A DNA stretch of 64,000 nucleotides from Owenweeksia sp. GTDB taxonomy: Bacteria; Bacteroidota; Bacteroidia; Flavobacteriales; Schleiferiaceae. Below, piece after piece: positions 17,078-25,890 of this stretch. Within the stretch, counting starts at the first letter, position 1. The number at the start of each line of letters is the position of its first letter. The notes under the pieces are model-generated. The model made no database searches. It was not told the DNA's origin and was given only the letters and a program-made list of their open reading frames with translations. The stretch lies in contig NZNV01000020.1 in assembly GCA_002695025.1 (NCBI GenBank), positions 186,001 to 250,000 of the forward strand, given 5' to 3'. The position numbers and the translations under genes were made by a program.

Positions 17078-17885
17078 GGGCTAATCCGGCTTTAAATGAT
17101 TTGGAATCGGATACACGCAGGAACCTGCGTCTTTTATAAGGGAAATTACGGCCAAAAGGTCCTTCATCGGGGTAGGAGGTTCCCATATAACGTACACATC
17201 GCTTTTCGGTAAAGGCATCGGTATCGTACGCTAGTTTTACCACCGGAGTGCGCAGCTCAGCGATGCCATTGACAGCGTTCCATTCCACAGGCCATGAATA
17301 GATGGTTTCGCGCCATTCAGCTTCTTCAACATATCCATTCATTCTGAGGCCATCCATGATCTTTTTATCGATGCGGGACAGAGATGAGCAATGGAGCGAG
17401 CAAGGTCTTAAAGGGCCGGTATGGGATAGCATCTTGCGCCAGAGAAGGCCGCTGACAGAAGGGCTTTCTGTTTCCCGGATCAAAGGATCCTTACCCTCAC
17501 TTAATTCAGCACTCAGTTGCCAAAGACATTCTTTCTGTTGTTCCCCCACCATAGCCTGGCTGCTTTTGCGGCAGGCCGGGCATAAACCGGAATTTGTTTC
17601 TCCCAGAAGCACGTGATAATACACCGGACCGGGAATGTCTTTACTACCCAACAAATGAGATTCTAAAGAGACTTTATATTCTTTAGCCAGGTGCATCAGT
17701 TTGAAATACAGCGCTCCTTCCACGGTAATCTGCAGAGATGGCAGCAGACCACCGGCTACGAGCTCTACTGCGGTTTCGGTAAGAGCTTCATTGATCTTTT
17801 TAAAGCGTGAAGACCATACACTTTCAGCCTGGTCACTTACCCAGGCTACGCTTTTAAAACCCGGCATATTGAACTTTACTGTCAT
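17067..17885 (-). CDS. uncharacterised Cys-rich protein of the radical SAM operon
   Basis: 272 residues. I do not recognise a family. Two Cys pairs, CPAC (102-105) and PCSLHCS (Cys162, Cys166), could form one zinc or iron-sulfur site. The N-terminal 90 residues are helical with one hydrophobic stretch (LQITVEGALYFKLMHLA, 51-67) but no real membrane segment. Its ATG overlaps the end of the radical SAM gene by 4 nt and its end overlaps the HExxH gene by 11 nt. It is probably a partner, such as a recognition or scaffold protein, of the maturase. Confidence 0.65.
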   Translation of the reverse strand: MTVKFNMPGFKSVAWVSDQAESVWSSRFKKINEALTETAVELVAGGLLPSLQITVEGALYFKLMHLAKEYKVSLESHLLGSKDIPGPVYYHVLLGETNSGLCPACRKSSQAMVGEQQKECLWQLSAELSEGKDPLIRETESPSVSGLLWRKMLSHTGPLRPCSLHCSSLSRIDKKIMDGLRMNGYVEEAEWRETIYSWPVEWNAVNGIAELRTPVVKLAYDTDAFTEKRCVRYMGTSYPDEGPFGRNFPYKRRRFLRVSDSKSFKAGLAHGN

Positions 17886-19060
17886 ACGGTTGCCATTTGA
17901 GGTTTTTGGGCTAACTCCCGGATCAGGCTTTGTAAGGCATAATTCTGTCCGCGACTCCAGCCTTCTACCAAACGTTTCTCCAAATAAGGTCGGGCCGGAT
18001 GTTGTGATAAAGGTGTTTTACCTTCCGCCAGGGCCTCTTCCTCCGCCAGCTCAAACATCTTTTTCCACACCTGGCAATGCTCCGTACGGAAGCGCCAGTC
18101 ACCTTCCAAAGAGGTTCCCGGGCAATGACCCTTGCACATGGAAAAGAAACGGCAACCCTTACAACCTCCGGCTTCCTGGGGTGTGTGGTAAAGCGCTATG
18201 TAGCGTGAATAGGAGGGGAGCGGTGCCTTCACGAATTCGATGCCTTCTTTATTGGTACGTCCACAATTACTGCGCTGACCTTCCCCTTCCACACCGCTTA
18301 CGGCAGCTGTGGTGTATGGATCGCAGGCTTTCCATACGCAGCTCACCTGGTGATCTTCCGCATTTTGTAGTTGTTTGATCTCACCGAAAATATCAAAGCG
18401 TAGTTGCTTCATCTGTTTTTCCAGGCGATGAAAATGCGTGAGGGCATGCAGGTTTTCTTCCGGGCTTAGGTGATAGGTTTCCCGTAGGGTTTCGCTTTCC
18501 ACTTCCATTAAGTGCAGGCGCACACTGTTCACACCGATAGTATCCAGGTCCATCAGCCAGCGATCCATCTCGGTAAGCTTGTCTGCCGTGGCGTTGCCTT
18601 TATGCAGGGTAATGATCATGGCCGGGGGAATACCTTTTGCGCACATCCGCTCAATGGCCCATTGTGATTTTTGCGTGTGTTCACGCGTACGTTCCAGGCT
18701 GCCCGCCCAGCGCACATCGTTCAGGGCATCGGGTCCATCCATGGAAACGCCTACCTGTACTTTATACTTGATAAAGAGGTCGATATGTTCTTCGGTAATA
18801 AGGGAGCCGTTGGTTTGTACGGAGTTTACCCCAAACTCTTCCAGTCCCCAGCTCCATAGTTCTTCCAGGTCCTCTAGCGGAACCATTAATGCTTCTCCAC
18901 CAAAAAGAGTGAATTTTTGTCCTTCTTTAAGGATCGCCTTTTTCATGCGCTCCATATCGTAGGGCTTCCGTTTGTCTTCAACATCGCGTTGTGGGTGCTG
19001 GTAGCAATACTGGCAGGCAATATTGCATTTTACACCCATAGGTCTCAGTTCTACGCCCAT
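17882..19060 (-). CDS. radical SAM/SPASM protein maturase
   Basis: 392 residues. The radical SAM cluster motif is CNIACQYC (Cys12, 16, 19), unusually close to the N-terminus. FTLFGGEALMVP follows (the GGE SAM-binding motif), then SVQTNGSLIT and VGVSMDGPDALND, all typical of peptide maturases of the FxsB/Hxs/AnSME type. The C-terminal SPASM region supplies further Cys (CVWKAC, NCGR, GGCKGCRFFSMCKGHC and a last EHC) for one or two auxiliary 4Fe-4S clusters. It begins 1 nt after the stop of the 898-residue HxD-repeat protein, the obvious candidate substrate. Confidence 0.88.
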   Translation of the reverse strand: MGVELRPMGVKCNIACQYCYQHPQRDVEDKRKPYDMERMKKAILKEGQKFTLFGGEALMVPLEDLEELWSWGLEEFGVNSVQTNGSLITEEHIDLFIKYKVQVGVSMDGPDALNDVRWAGSLERTREHTQKSQWAIERMCAKGIPPAMIITLHKGNATADKLTEMDRWLMDLDTIGVNSVRLHLMEVESETLRETYHLSPEENLHALTHFHRLEKQMKQLRFDIFGEIKQLQNAEDHQVSCVWKACDPYTTAAVSGVEGEGQRSNCGRTNKEGIEFVKAPLPSYSRYIALYHTPQEAGGCKGCRFFSMCKGHCPGTSLEGDWRFRTEHCQVWKKMFELAEEEALAEGKTPLSQHPARPYLEKRLVEGWSRGQNYALQSLIRELAQKPQMATV

Positions 19061-19061
19061 A

Positions 19062-19520
19062 TCAACCCAGATCTACGTGAGGAAGTCCCTGATCGATATG
19101 TGCTCCGGTGTCTCCGTGGCCTCCCACGTGCAAAACATCAGCATGTACTCCTGCATGGGCCGAAACATTGAGATGTGCCTGCAGGCTGATGTCATTGAGC
19201 GCCACCGAACTGTTTACGTCTACATTACCTCCAACGCCCAATGATCCTCCGGCAATACCTAAATCCAGGTGCGGGGAAGCATCAATGTGGGGCGAGGTAG
19301 CATCCGCATGCACGGTAGGGGGCATGGTCATATCAAAGTGTTGCTGCGGATGAATATCGAGCAATGTAAAGCTGAAGCCGGGAGTATTGAAATCCTGGCT
19401 GGCGCTTATGTCTCCGTGGATATCGAATAAGGAATGATCAAAGTGGCCGAAGGGACCCACGGAATGGTCACCATGTGCATCCCCGTGAGTATTGAGAATA
19501 TGCCCAAGGTCTGCATGGAA
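19062..19520 (-). repeat. His-x-Asp repeat tail coding region
   Basis: This stretch encodes residues of about 747-898 of the 898-residue protein. Counting by eye gives 13 HxD tripeptides plus one HxN, spaced 2-30 residues apart, with x being Ala, Gly, Phe, Ile, Leu or Val. The His content is far above that of the rest of the protein. The last copy is HVDLG at the very C-terminus. Confidence 0.8.
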
Positions 19521-21758
19521 GGATTCGGAAGGTATGCTGGGCGCTATGTTGATCTCAAAATCAACCGTACCATTCACTTTGAAGCCGGAAGGCAGATCGG
19601 AGATCAGGTCAATAATCTCGGAGATGGATGTAGTGTAGGCGTGGTAGAGCACGTTCAGAACAAAGTCACCACCGGTAAGCAGTCCTTTGCCCACTACGTC
19701 TATATAGTTCTTTACGTCAGAGAAGTACTGGTGGAAAATGCTTTCCGCTTCACTTTCAATTTTTTGAGCAATGGCACCGGCCAGGTCACCGAGATCGGTG
19801 AGGCTGGTACCCACATCATAGTTGAATCCGAAAGAGGCACCGTTAAAGTTAAAGCTCCCATTCACCTGTGCTGACAACACACCATTCTGGAAGGATACAT
19901 CAATGCTGCCGCTCAGCGAATCGTCAATATGAATGGTTCCTAAATTAACGCTACCAATGGAAATACTGGGTGAAGCATTAATGCCGATGTTCAGGGAGCT
20001 GGAAAAAGCCATATCGGCCCCACCGTTCTTAAAGGTAACGGCCAGGGAATCCTGTAGGAAAACAAAGTTGCTTTTCATATTGATGTCCAGCGAAGTAGGG
20101 GATACGTTGGCATTCACCACTTCGGTAATTCCCAGGATGTTGGCATCCACACTAACATCAAAGGATTCTTTAGAGGTATCGAAGTTAAAATAAGGTCCAC
20201 CGGCTTGTACACCTTTCCCTCCGGTACCATTACCCGTCAGGCTGATCTTTCCACCCAATAAGGATATAGGGTTGGTACTGGCGGTTCCGGTGATACCGCT
20301 TCCCTGGTTGATCATTAAAGCAGAATAGGTATCAAATCCCCAGAAATCAATGGCAGCATTATAACCATAGCCTACTTTACAGGCTGTGCCATCCGGAAGG
20401 GTTTGCGCCTTATCGCACCAGTACAGTGTAAGGTCCGTAAACTGGAAACCACTGAGTACGGACGGCAGGCTAATACTACTGTCTATTAAAGCATTAAAAA
20501 GTGTAGGTAGGCTTAGGTTCTTGCTTTCTACATAGAGTAGGGAAGGATTGGGTACATCATCGGTAAACTCCATGGTTACCGCAAACTTTTCACTCAAGGG
20601 TTGGTCGCTGCCCAGCTGGAAAGCTCCTTCCAATGTAACCCCGGCCCCCGTTTCCACTCCAAAGGAAACATCCAGACCCACACCTACATCCTGTAGTGTT
20701 ACTCCATAAAAATTGAAAGGTTCTTTAATGAGCGTGTTGCTATTGAGGGTGGCTTCTACCGTGCCGGTGCCATCGCTGTACACAAAATCAATAGAGCCGG
20801 TAACGCTGATGCTGTTTACGGTAGGATCCGCAGGAATGGTAATAGGCAGGTCCAGTGTTCCGGCCAGGCTGGCAGAAGGAGTGGTGTCCAGGGTAAAATC
20901 AATATTGGATAAACTAAGCTTGCTGAAGCCAGGCAGGGAAAAGGGTTTGTCAATGGAGGCCTCCAGTTTAAAGTCGGTGGCACTGAGATCGAGGGAAATG
21001 CTCAAAGGTAGGTCACTCATGCTCTTGGCCAGTTCATTCATGATCTCAGCCAGGGCACCGGTTCCGGTGGTTTCATTTACGCTCAAAGTTGAACGGAACT
21101 CTACCCCTTTTACCACTCCGGTTATGCCGGCAATCGGAATGCTGCTGTCCGCAAAATCGGCAACCACTATGGCTGAATCCGAAAAGCTGAGGCTATTGAA
21201 TACGGTGAGGTCACTATCAATTTTGGATAAGGTAAAGGTATCGCTCACGCTGATCCCTAAAGCAGCACCCCAGGTTCCGTTGTTATCCTGAACCAGCAAT
21301 TCAACCGCTCCCCAGGTGGTGGTGGCTTTCAGATCCAGTTGGTATTGTTTGGTGGTGGTGTTCAGCGAGGCGTCAAAGCCCAGCTGGGTAAGTTGTAGTC
21401 CGCTAACGGAAGAGGGTATGTCCGGCACATCCGAAAGGAACTGCTGCAGTACCGTATTTACGGAACTGGTACTGGTTGAGCTGGCACTTATTCCCCAGGT
21501 GATGGAACCATCACCTCCTTCGGTAAACGACCAGGTGATGTTAACTGCAGCGCCCAGGAACATCCAGGTACCGGTTAAGGTAACGGTGGAGTCATCACAG
21601 GCTACACTGGCCTGGCCCAATGCAATGCTGTTGGTCTTAAAAATGTTGGTAATAAAACTGTTAAGATCTACCGCAGTAACTGCGCTATTGGGTAGGGTAA
21701 CAGAGCCCTGGCCGGTAACGGCTTTGAGCTCACTGCAAAGAGTAGATAAATTGGACAT
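19062..21758 (-). CDS. large beta-rich protein with C-terminal His-x-Asp repeats, probable maturase substrate
   Basis: 898 residues, no signal peptide, very few Cys. Residues 1 to about 735 are long runs of alternating Ser/Thr/Asp/Val beta strands (for example TVEATLNSNTLIKEPFNFYG and SIDVSFQNGVLSAQVNGSFN), like a stack of beta repeats. From about residue 748 to the end there are about 13 His-x-Asp motifs (HAD, HGD, HFD, HID, HLD, HVD and so on) in a Gly/Ala-rich, Cys-free tail. In established radical SAM systems, repeated short motifs at the C-terminus of a precursor (for example His-x-Ser in HxsA) mark modification sites. The gene is first in a four-gene operon with a radical SAM enzyme. 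I infer that the tail is the modified part; the beta body would then be an unusually large leader or a carrier. Confidence 0.72.
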   Translation of the reverse strand: MSNLSTLCSELKAVTGQGSVTLPNSAVTAVDLNSFITNIFKTNSIALGQASVACDDSTVTLTGTWMFLGAAVNITWSFTEGGDGSITWGISASSTSTSSVNTVLQQFLSDVPDIPSSVSGLQLTQLGFDASLNTTTKQYQLDLKATTTWGAVELLVQDNNGTWGAALGISVSDTFTLSKIDSDLTVFNSLSFSDSAIVVADFADSSIPIAGITGVVKGVEFRSTLSVNETTGTGALAEIMNELAKSMSDLPLSISLDLSATDFKLEASIDKPFSLPGFSKLSLSNIDFTLDTTPSASLAGTLDLPITIPADPTVNSISVTGSIDFVYSDGTGTVEATLNSNTLIKEPFNFYGVTLQDVGVGLDVSFGVETGAGVTLEGAFQLGSDQPLSEKFAVTMEFTDDVPNPSLLYVESKNLSLPTLFNALIDSSISLPSVLSGFQFTDLTLYWCDKAQTLPDGTACKVGYGYNAAIDFWGFDTYSALMINQGSGITGTASTNPISLLGGKISLTGNGTGGKGVQAGGPYFNFDTSKESFDVSVDANILGITEVVNANVSPTSLDINMKSNFVFLQDSLAVTFKNGGADMAFSSSLNIGINASPSISIGSVNLGTIHIDDSLSGSIDVSFQNGVLSAQVNGSFNFNGASFGFNYDVGTSLTDLGDLAGAIAQKIESEAESIFHQYFSDVKNYIDVVGKGLLTGGDFVLNVLYHAYTTSISEIIDLISDLPSGFKVNGTVDFEINIAPSIPSESFHADLGHILNTHGDAHGDHSVGPFGHFDHSLFDIHGDISASQDFNTPGFSFTLLDIHPQQHFDMTMPPTVHADATSPHIDASPHLDLGIAGGSLGVGGNVDVNSSVALNDISLQAHLNVSAHAGVHADVLHVGGHGDTGAHIDQGLPHVDLG

Positions 21759-22052
21759 GACTTGGTTTTAAATTGGTTGAAATAAAGATGATGCACGATG
21801 GAAGCACGGAATAATAAGACTATTCCGTTTTAAAATACGGGTAAAGGAGGCCCGGTAGCGGGTGTGGTAATAAGGTTTGGCCCATTCATGGATGCCGGAT
21901 AGAGTGAGTTTCAAATTGTTGTCTCAAGTTAAAACATTTGCTCTAAAGAGGGAAGGATAAAATGCCAGGAGGGTGAAATTTTGAGTGAGTGGAAGCGATG
22001 CTATATGGAAGCACAGCAGCATGATAGGCCGAAAATGAGGAGATCTTGTACC
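21759..22052. promoter_or_regulatory. upstream region of the HxD-repeat operon
   Basis: About 290 nt without a gene between the start of the 898-residue protein gene and the terminator after the lipoprotein gene. It must hold the operon promoter. I saw no convincing -33/-7 pair, no operator palindrome and no copy of the leader element. Confidence 0.3.
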
Positions 22053-22084
22053 AAAAAAGCCCGGCATTAGCCGGGCTTTTAATT
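22053..22084 (-). terminator. intrinsic terminator of the lipoprotein gene
   Basis: AAGCCCGGC, loop ATTA, GCCGGGCTT forms a 9-bp stem (22057-22078) flanked by A6 on one side and T4 on the other, so it can act in both directions. It lies about 17 nt past the stop of the lipoprotein gene. Confidence 0.85.
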
Positions 22085-22100
22085 TTAGACAGTTAAATGA

Positions 22101-22673
22101 TCACGGAAAAAAAGTATAACAGGTAGGTGTGAAATGTGCCTGTACTTCTACACCTATGGCTCCACCTCCGTTCTGGAGTACGCTATATGAAAAGGTATAC
22201 GAAGTAGGGTTAAGCTGTCCGCCCTGGCAGGTAAGGCTTAAACTATTGGCATGAGCTTCCACACGGTCCAGGAGAGCCTGTTGGGTAGCTGCAGTGCAGG
22301 TACCACCAACCAATTTACCATCTCCGGGACCCCATATCTCAAACACATCCATGCCGGGTGAGTAACCATAAGAAGTTAAGTAAACGGTAACACCACTGCA
22401 GCAATTCGGGTCATAGGGTGGGGCCGGGTAGTTACAATCTACGTAGCCATCCATAGTTCCGGGATTATCACCCGGATAAGTCCACGCACCAAATAAAGCA
22501 TCCCCCAACTGGGGAGAATAGTTGGTGGCACTCACATCAGAGAAGGAGCAAAGAAGCTTTTTGTCAGGCGTTTCCTGGGCCTGTTTTTCTTCTTTGGAAC
22601 AGCTGGTACTGAGAAAAAAGAGGGTAGCCACCAGTATGGTTATGCCAGTGAACGAGAGTTTTAGAGTTTTCAT
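22101..22673 (-). CDS. small lipoprotein preceded by the leader element
   Basis: 190 residues. A type II signal peptide ends in a lipobox (FFLSTSC, Cys25) followed by SKEEKQ, so the mature protein is an envelope lipoprotein. The mature domain has several Cys (CNYPAPPYDPNCCSG, GGTCTAAT, LTCQGG, PTCYTFFP) that could form disulfides. I recognise no family. It is the only leader-element gene in the window with an export signal. It ends at a strong terminator. Confidence 0.72.
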   Translation of the reverse strand: MKTLKLSFTGITILVATLFFLSTSCSKEEKQAQETPDKKLLCSFSDVSATNYSPQLGDALFGAWTYPGDNPGTMDGYVDCNYPAPPYDPNCCSGVTVYLTSYGYSPGMDVFEIWGPGDGKLVGGTCTAATQQALLDRVEAHANSLSLTCQGGQLNPTSYTFSYSVLQNGGGAIGVEVQAHFTPTCYTFFP

Positions 22674-22693
22674 AATGTTAATTGAAAATGTTG

Positions 22694-22773
22694 CCTACTC
22701 TGTTTAAGCTTTTCGGCTTCCGCTTATTGTCATTAGTAAGTATACGCTTAACGTACCTATACTAAGACAATAA
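22694..22773 (-). promoter_or_regulatory. leader RNA element, copy F
   Basis: On the minus strand the order is hairpin TTATTGTC/GACAATAA (22766-22773 with 22724-22731), with AGTATA/TATACT nested inside, then CCGAAAAGC (22716-22708), a 7-nt spacer and GAGTAGG (22700-22694). The lipoprotein ATG follows 20 nt later. It differs from the other copies by lacking the second C after AAAAGC. Confidence 0.6.
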
Positions 22774-22790
22774 ATATCAATCCCGTTGCT

Positions 22791-23231
22791 TCAGTCACAG
22801 TTTTTACGTCTTGAATCGATGATGCTGTGGACCTTCCAACCTTCGGTATCCTGGACCAGGACAAACAGGTTGCTGCCGCAATGGCTGAGCTTTTCATTTA
22901 CAAAAAAGTGATAGTCCATCCATGCCATTGCCAGGGGGCCATCGGTATTAACCTGAAGATCACGGATCCTTTCTTCCAGTATAAGCTTTGGATTTGAGAC
23001 GAGCATTTTAAGAAAGGCCGGGATGGAAACATTTTTCACACTACCATCCGCTTCGGTGGTTTCCAGGCGGCAGGAGGGAAGCAGGGTGGTTTTAATAAGA
23101 GTGGTGTTTTTTTTATTTAAGCCGTCAAAAAATTGTTGTACCACGCTATTTATAGCGTTTGTCTCTTCAGAGGGCCTCACCTGGGCGGTGACTAACGGAC
23201 TAAATAAAATCAGAAAAATCAGTACTCTCAT
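22791..23231 (-). CDS. secreted SnoaL/NTF2-like (DUF4440-type) protein
   Basis: 146 residues. A short signal peptide (MRVLIFLILFSPLVTA) is followed by a helix with VVQQFFDGLNKKNTTLIK and a curved-sheet body ending GWKVHSIIDSRR, the usual pattern of NTF2-like nuclear-transport-factor/SnoaL proteins. These often lack enzymatic activity or bind small ligands. It is 16 nt from the next gene (yjbQ) on the same strand, so the two are probably co-transcribed. Confidence 0.72.
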   Translation of the reverse strand: MRVLIFLILFSPLVTAQVRPSEETNAINSVVQQFFDGLNKKNTTLIKTTLLPSCRLETTEADGSVKNVSIPAFLKMLVSNPKLILEERIRDLQVNTDGPLAMAWMDYHFFVNEKLSHCGSNLFVLVQDTEGWKVHSIIDSRRKNCD

Positions 23232-23247
23232 TGTATTCAGGGTAAAT

Positions 23248-23670
23248 TTATATGCCCCAGGCCGTTACAATCAGTTTACGGGAACCCGCATCATTACGGT
23301 GCTCACAAAGATAAATGCCCTGCCAGGTGCCCAGGGCCAGCTTTCCGTTGGTTACCGGAATACTTACCGAGCTACCCAGTAAAGAAGCTTTGATGTGAGC
23401 AGGCATATCATCCGGACCTTCGTAGGTGTGCTTATAATAAGATTGATCTTCCGGTACCATTTCGTTAAAATGGCTTTCAAAATCTTCACGGACCGTAGGG
23501 TCTGCGTTTTCGTTTATGGTGAGTGATGCTGACGTATGCTGGATAAATACTTGGCACATACCGGTCTGTAATTGCTTTACTTCCGGTAAGGCTTGTTCAA
23601 CATCAGCGGTTATCAGGTGAAAGCCACGGGCTTGGGGTTGTAAACGGAGCTGTTTCTGGAAGATCTTCAA
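23248..23670 (-). CDS. yjbQ: YjbQ/UPF0047 family protein
   Basis: 140 residues, typical length. The family motifs are present: QVFIQHTSASLTINENADP (about 40-58), RDFE-type helix VREDFESHFNEMVP, DDMPAHIKASLLG (about 87-99) and LALGTWQGIYLCEHR (about 111-125). The conserved His residues form the metal site. Homologues show weak thiamine-phosphate synthase activity, but the physiological role is unsettled. A housekeeping gene, probably co-transcribed with the downstream NTF2-like gene. Confidence 0.9.
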   Translation of the reverse strand: MKIFQKQLRLQPQARGFHLITADVEQALPEVKQLQTGMCQVFIQHTSASLTINENADPTVREDFESHFNEMVPEDQSYYKHTYEGPDDMPAHIKASLLGSSVSIPVTNGKLALGTWQGIYLCEHRNDAGSRKLIVTAWGI

Positions 23671-23776
23671 GACTTTGGATTTTAGGGTAAATATAGGACA
23701 CCTTTGAGCTTATGGGGTTCAATCGATCCTTCCAAGGCTAAAAGTGTGAAAACAGGTTTTCAAAAAGTTCAATAGT

Positions 23777-24439
23777 TTATTCCAGTAAGCCCTCTTTAAC
23801 GGCACGGTACACTATTCCCGCGGTATTTTTGGCACCCAGTTTTTCCATCAGGTGTTTACGGTGGGTTTCTACGGTGCGTACGCTAACAAAAAGCCTTTCT
23901 GCAATTTCCGAGGTAGTGTTTTCCTGGCACAAAAGTTCCAATACTTCCCGCTCTCTTTCGGTGATGTGGGAAGAGTTGTTGAGGGCTGGGGGCGCTTTTC
24001 GTTTTCTGCGTAATCCGCTGAGCATAACACTGGAAACGTGCTGGTTAAAATAAAAGTCCTTTTCCACCACGGTGCGGATGGCGGTTTGTACTTCTGTAGC
24101 GGAAGAGTTCTTAAGGAGGTATCCGTTGGCTCCCATATCCAGCAGGTGAAGTATGTAGTCATCCTGGTCCAGCATGGTAAGTATCAAAACCCCAATCTCC
24201 GGGTATTCGGCTTTAAGCTCCCGGGTGGTTTCTATCCCATCCTTTACCGGCATTTTCAAATCCAGGAGAACTACATCGGGTTTATGTTTCATGCCTTCAA
24301 TGGCATCCAATAGTTCCTGGCCGTTGGACGACTCCAGGACCAGGTGCAGCCCCTGGTCGCCTTCAATGATAAGCTTAAGGCCTTCACGGAATAAATTGTG
24401 ATCATCAGCAATAGCTACACAAATAACGGTATCATTCAT
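23777..24439 (-). CDS. LuxR/NarL-type response regulator, cassette 1
   Basis: 220 residues. It has a receiver domain with the acidic pair DDH (13-15) and phosphoacceptor in VVLLDLKMPVKDG (about 57-69), Lys near 108, and a C-terminal LuxR-type HTH starting ITEREREVLELLCQENTT. Its start overlaps the end of the histidine kinase gene by 8 nt. It is the last gene of cassette 1: CPPxC protein, membrane protein, kinase, regulator. Cassette 2 (45245-48154) has the same order. Confidence 0.92.
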   Translation of the reverse strand: MNDTVICVAIADDHNLFREGLKLIIEGDQGLHLVLESSNGQELLDAIEGMKHKPDVVLLDLKMPVKDGIETTRELKAEYPEIGVLILTMLDQDDYILHLLDMGANGYLLKNSSATEVQTAIRTVVEKDFYFNQHVSSVMLSGLRRKRKAPPALNNSSHITEREREVLELLCQENTTSEIAERLFVSVRTVETHRKHLMEKLGAKNTAGIVYRAVKEGLLE

Positions 24440-25250
24440 ATTGAGCAGAGTTTTGAGTCTGGGTATTCGGTATGGTGATCTTTATATGTACTCCCTGGCC
24501 GGGTTCACTGTTTATCTCAATTTCACCACTCAGGATCTGTACCCTGCTGGTTAAGGATGTAAGCCCCAGGCTTTGCGCGGTGGCTTTAAGCTGTGGGTCA
24601 AAGCCTATACCGTTATCGGAATAATCAATGGTAAGCCTGGAAGAGGTGTGGGTAAGTTGTAGCCGGATTTCCGTGGCTTTGGCGTGCTTAATGGTGTTGT
24701 TGAGCAATTCTTGTATAATGCGGTACACGTGAGTTTCTACTTCCAGGCCCAGCCGTTGTTTCAGATTATGGTTAAAGTAAATGGCCATGGCCCCGCTTTC
24801 TTCCAGCATGATACACTGCTCATTAAGAGCACTAATCAGCCCGAATAACTTTAGATTTTCCGGAGATAGGTTCCGGGAGATACTACGCAGTTTATGCACG
24901 GCATCATCCAGCATTTCCTGGGCTTTGATACGGATGCTCTCTTCTTTTTCGGTATGACTTTCTGCGGTAGCGGGGTAACTCATATAAAGCTTTACGGTAG
25001 ATAGTAAAGCTCCTACTTCATCATGCAGGTCAAGCGCTATGCGCGAGCGTTCACTTTCCCTTGCCTCAATCTCCGCTTCCAGCCTGTTCCTTTGCTCTGC
25101 AATACGCATTTGTTCCATGGTTTGTTGTTGAGCAAATAGCCTCCTTTGGTAATAGAGAAAAAAGATCACCACCGCCAATGAAAGCAGGAAGGTCAGCGAA
25201 ATGCCGATCAGCATCAGCTGGATAAATTCGAGTTCTTCGGGACGATCCAT
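24432..25250 (-). CDS. HisKA_3-type sensor histidine kinase, cassette 1
   Basis: From the ATG at 25250 it has 272 residues; an earlier ATG at 25271 would add 7. The later start fits better with the paralogue at 46673. One membrane helix (about 11-33) is followed by a coiled coil and the H-box SRIALDLHDEVGALLS, then HATPase motifs ELLNNTIKHAKAT and DYSDNGIGFDP. This class pairs with NarL/LuxR regulators. There is no periplasmic sensor domain, so input probably comes from the 6-7 TM protein encoded just upstream, whose gene it overlaps by 37 nt. Confidence 0.9.
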   Translation of the reverse strand: MDRPEELEFIQLMLIGISLTFLLSLAVVIFFLYYQRRLFAQQQTMEQMRIAEQRNRLEAEIEARESERSRIALDLHDEVGALLSTVKLYMSYPATAESHTEKEESIRIKAQEMLDDAVHKLRSISRNLSPENLKLFGLISALNEQCIMLEESGAMAIYFNHNLKQRLGLEVETHVYRIIQELLNNTIKHAKATEIRLQLTHTSSRLTIDYSDNGIGFDPQLKATAQSLGLTSLTSRVQILSGEIEINSEPGQGVHIKITIPNTQTQNSAQYE

Positions 25251-25882
25251 AAACCAATGGATAAGATGCAATTAAACAGGATAAAAAACAAGGAATGTAT
25301 AAACCATATTTGGATTCCTGCCTGGTGCGAATAGTAAAGGAGGTAGTTGCTGTAAATAAACACAAAGAGGCTGCTGGAAAAATAGATGAGGATGGCGGTA
25401 TTGATCCAGAAAAACGGATGGCGTTCCAGGTGGAATACTTTCATTTCAAGGATCAGTTTATAATAATAGGTAAGGGATAATAGTATGAGAATTGCCGATT
25501 CCAGTATTTTTATGTAGGAGTTGTTATGCTGGAAATCCTGAAGAAAAGTACTATTGGCAATGGCCAGTAGCGAAAAGATGGCCATAACAACATACATAAG
25601 CCTGGAGGAAATAAAGTTTCCGAAAGTAAGCCGGAAAGCATTGGTCAGAAAAAGAAACTCTACCAGGGTGCTGATATGTCCGAAAAAGAGATTAGGAATG
25701 CTTAGCAGCCACAAAATACGGGAGCAGGCATCCAGGAGAAATGCGCCTACACAAAACCAGAAAATGTTTTGTAAGCTGGGAGGCAACTGCCGGTAACGCC
25801 TCCATCCTGCCGCAAGGGGGAGCAGGATGGAGAGGAATGATCCTAAAATCACCCACTGAAAAACCGAGATTGTGGCCGGCAT
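25214..25882 (-). CDS. polytopic membrane protein, cassette 1
   Basis: 222 residues with six to seven predicted membrane helices and no large loops. It ends in a basic tail. The motif RHPFFWINTAILIYFSSSLF (about 154-173) corresponds to NRPMLWLNTGIFLYSSGTLL in the cassette 2 protein at 46670, showing homology despite low overall identity. The position between a small CPPxC protein and a kinase without a sensor domain suggests that it is the signal receptor. I do not recognise a named family. Confidence 0.78.
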   Translation of the reverse strand: MPATISVFQWVILGSFLSILLPLAAGWRRYRQLPPSLQNIFWFCVGAFLLDACSRILWLLSIPNLFFGHISTLVEFLFLTNAFRLTFGNFISSRLMYVVMAIFSLLAIANSTFLQDFQHNNSYIKILESAILILLSLTYYYKLILEMKVFHLERHPFFWINTAILIYFSSSLFVFIYSNYLLYYSHQAGIQIWFIHSLFFILFNCILSIGLWIVPKNSNLSS

Positions 25883-25890
25883 GCTGAGTA

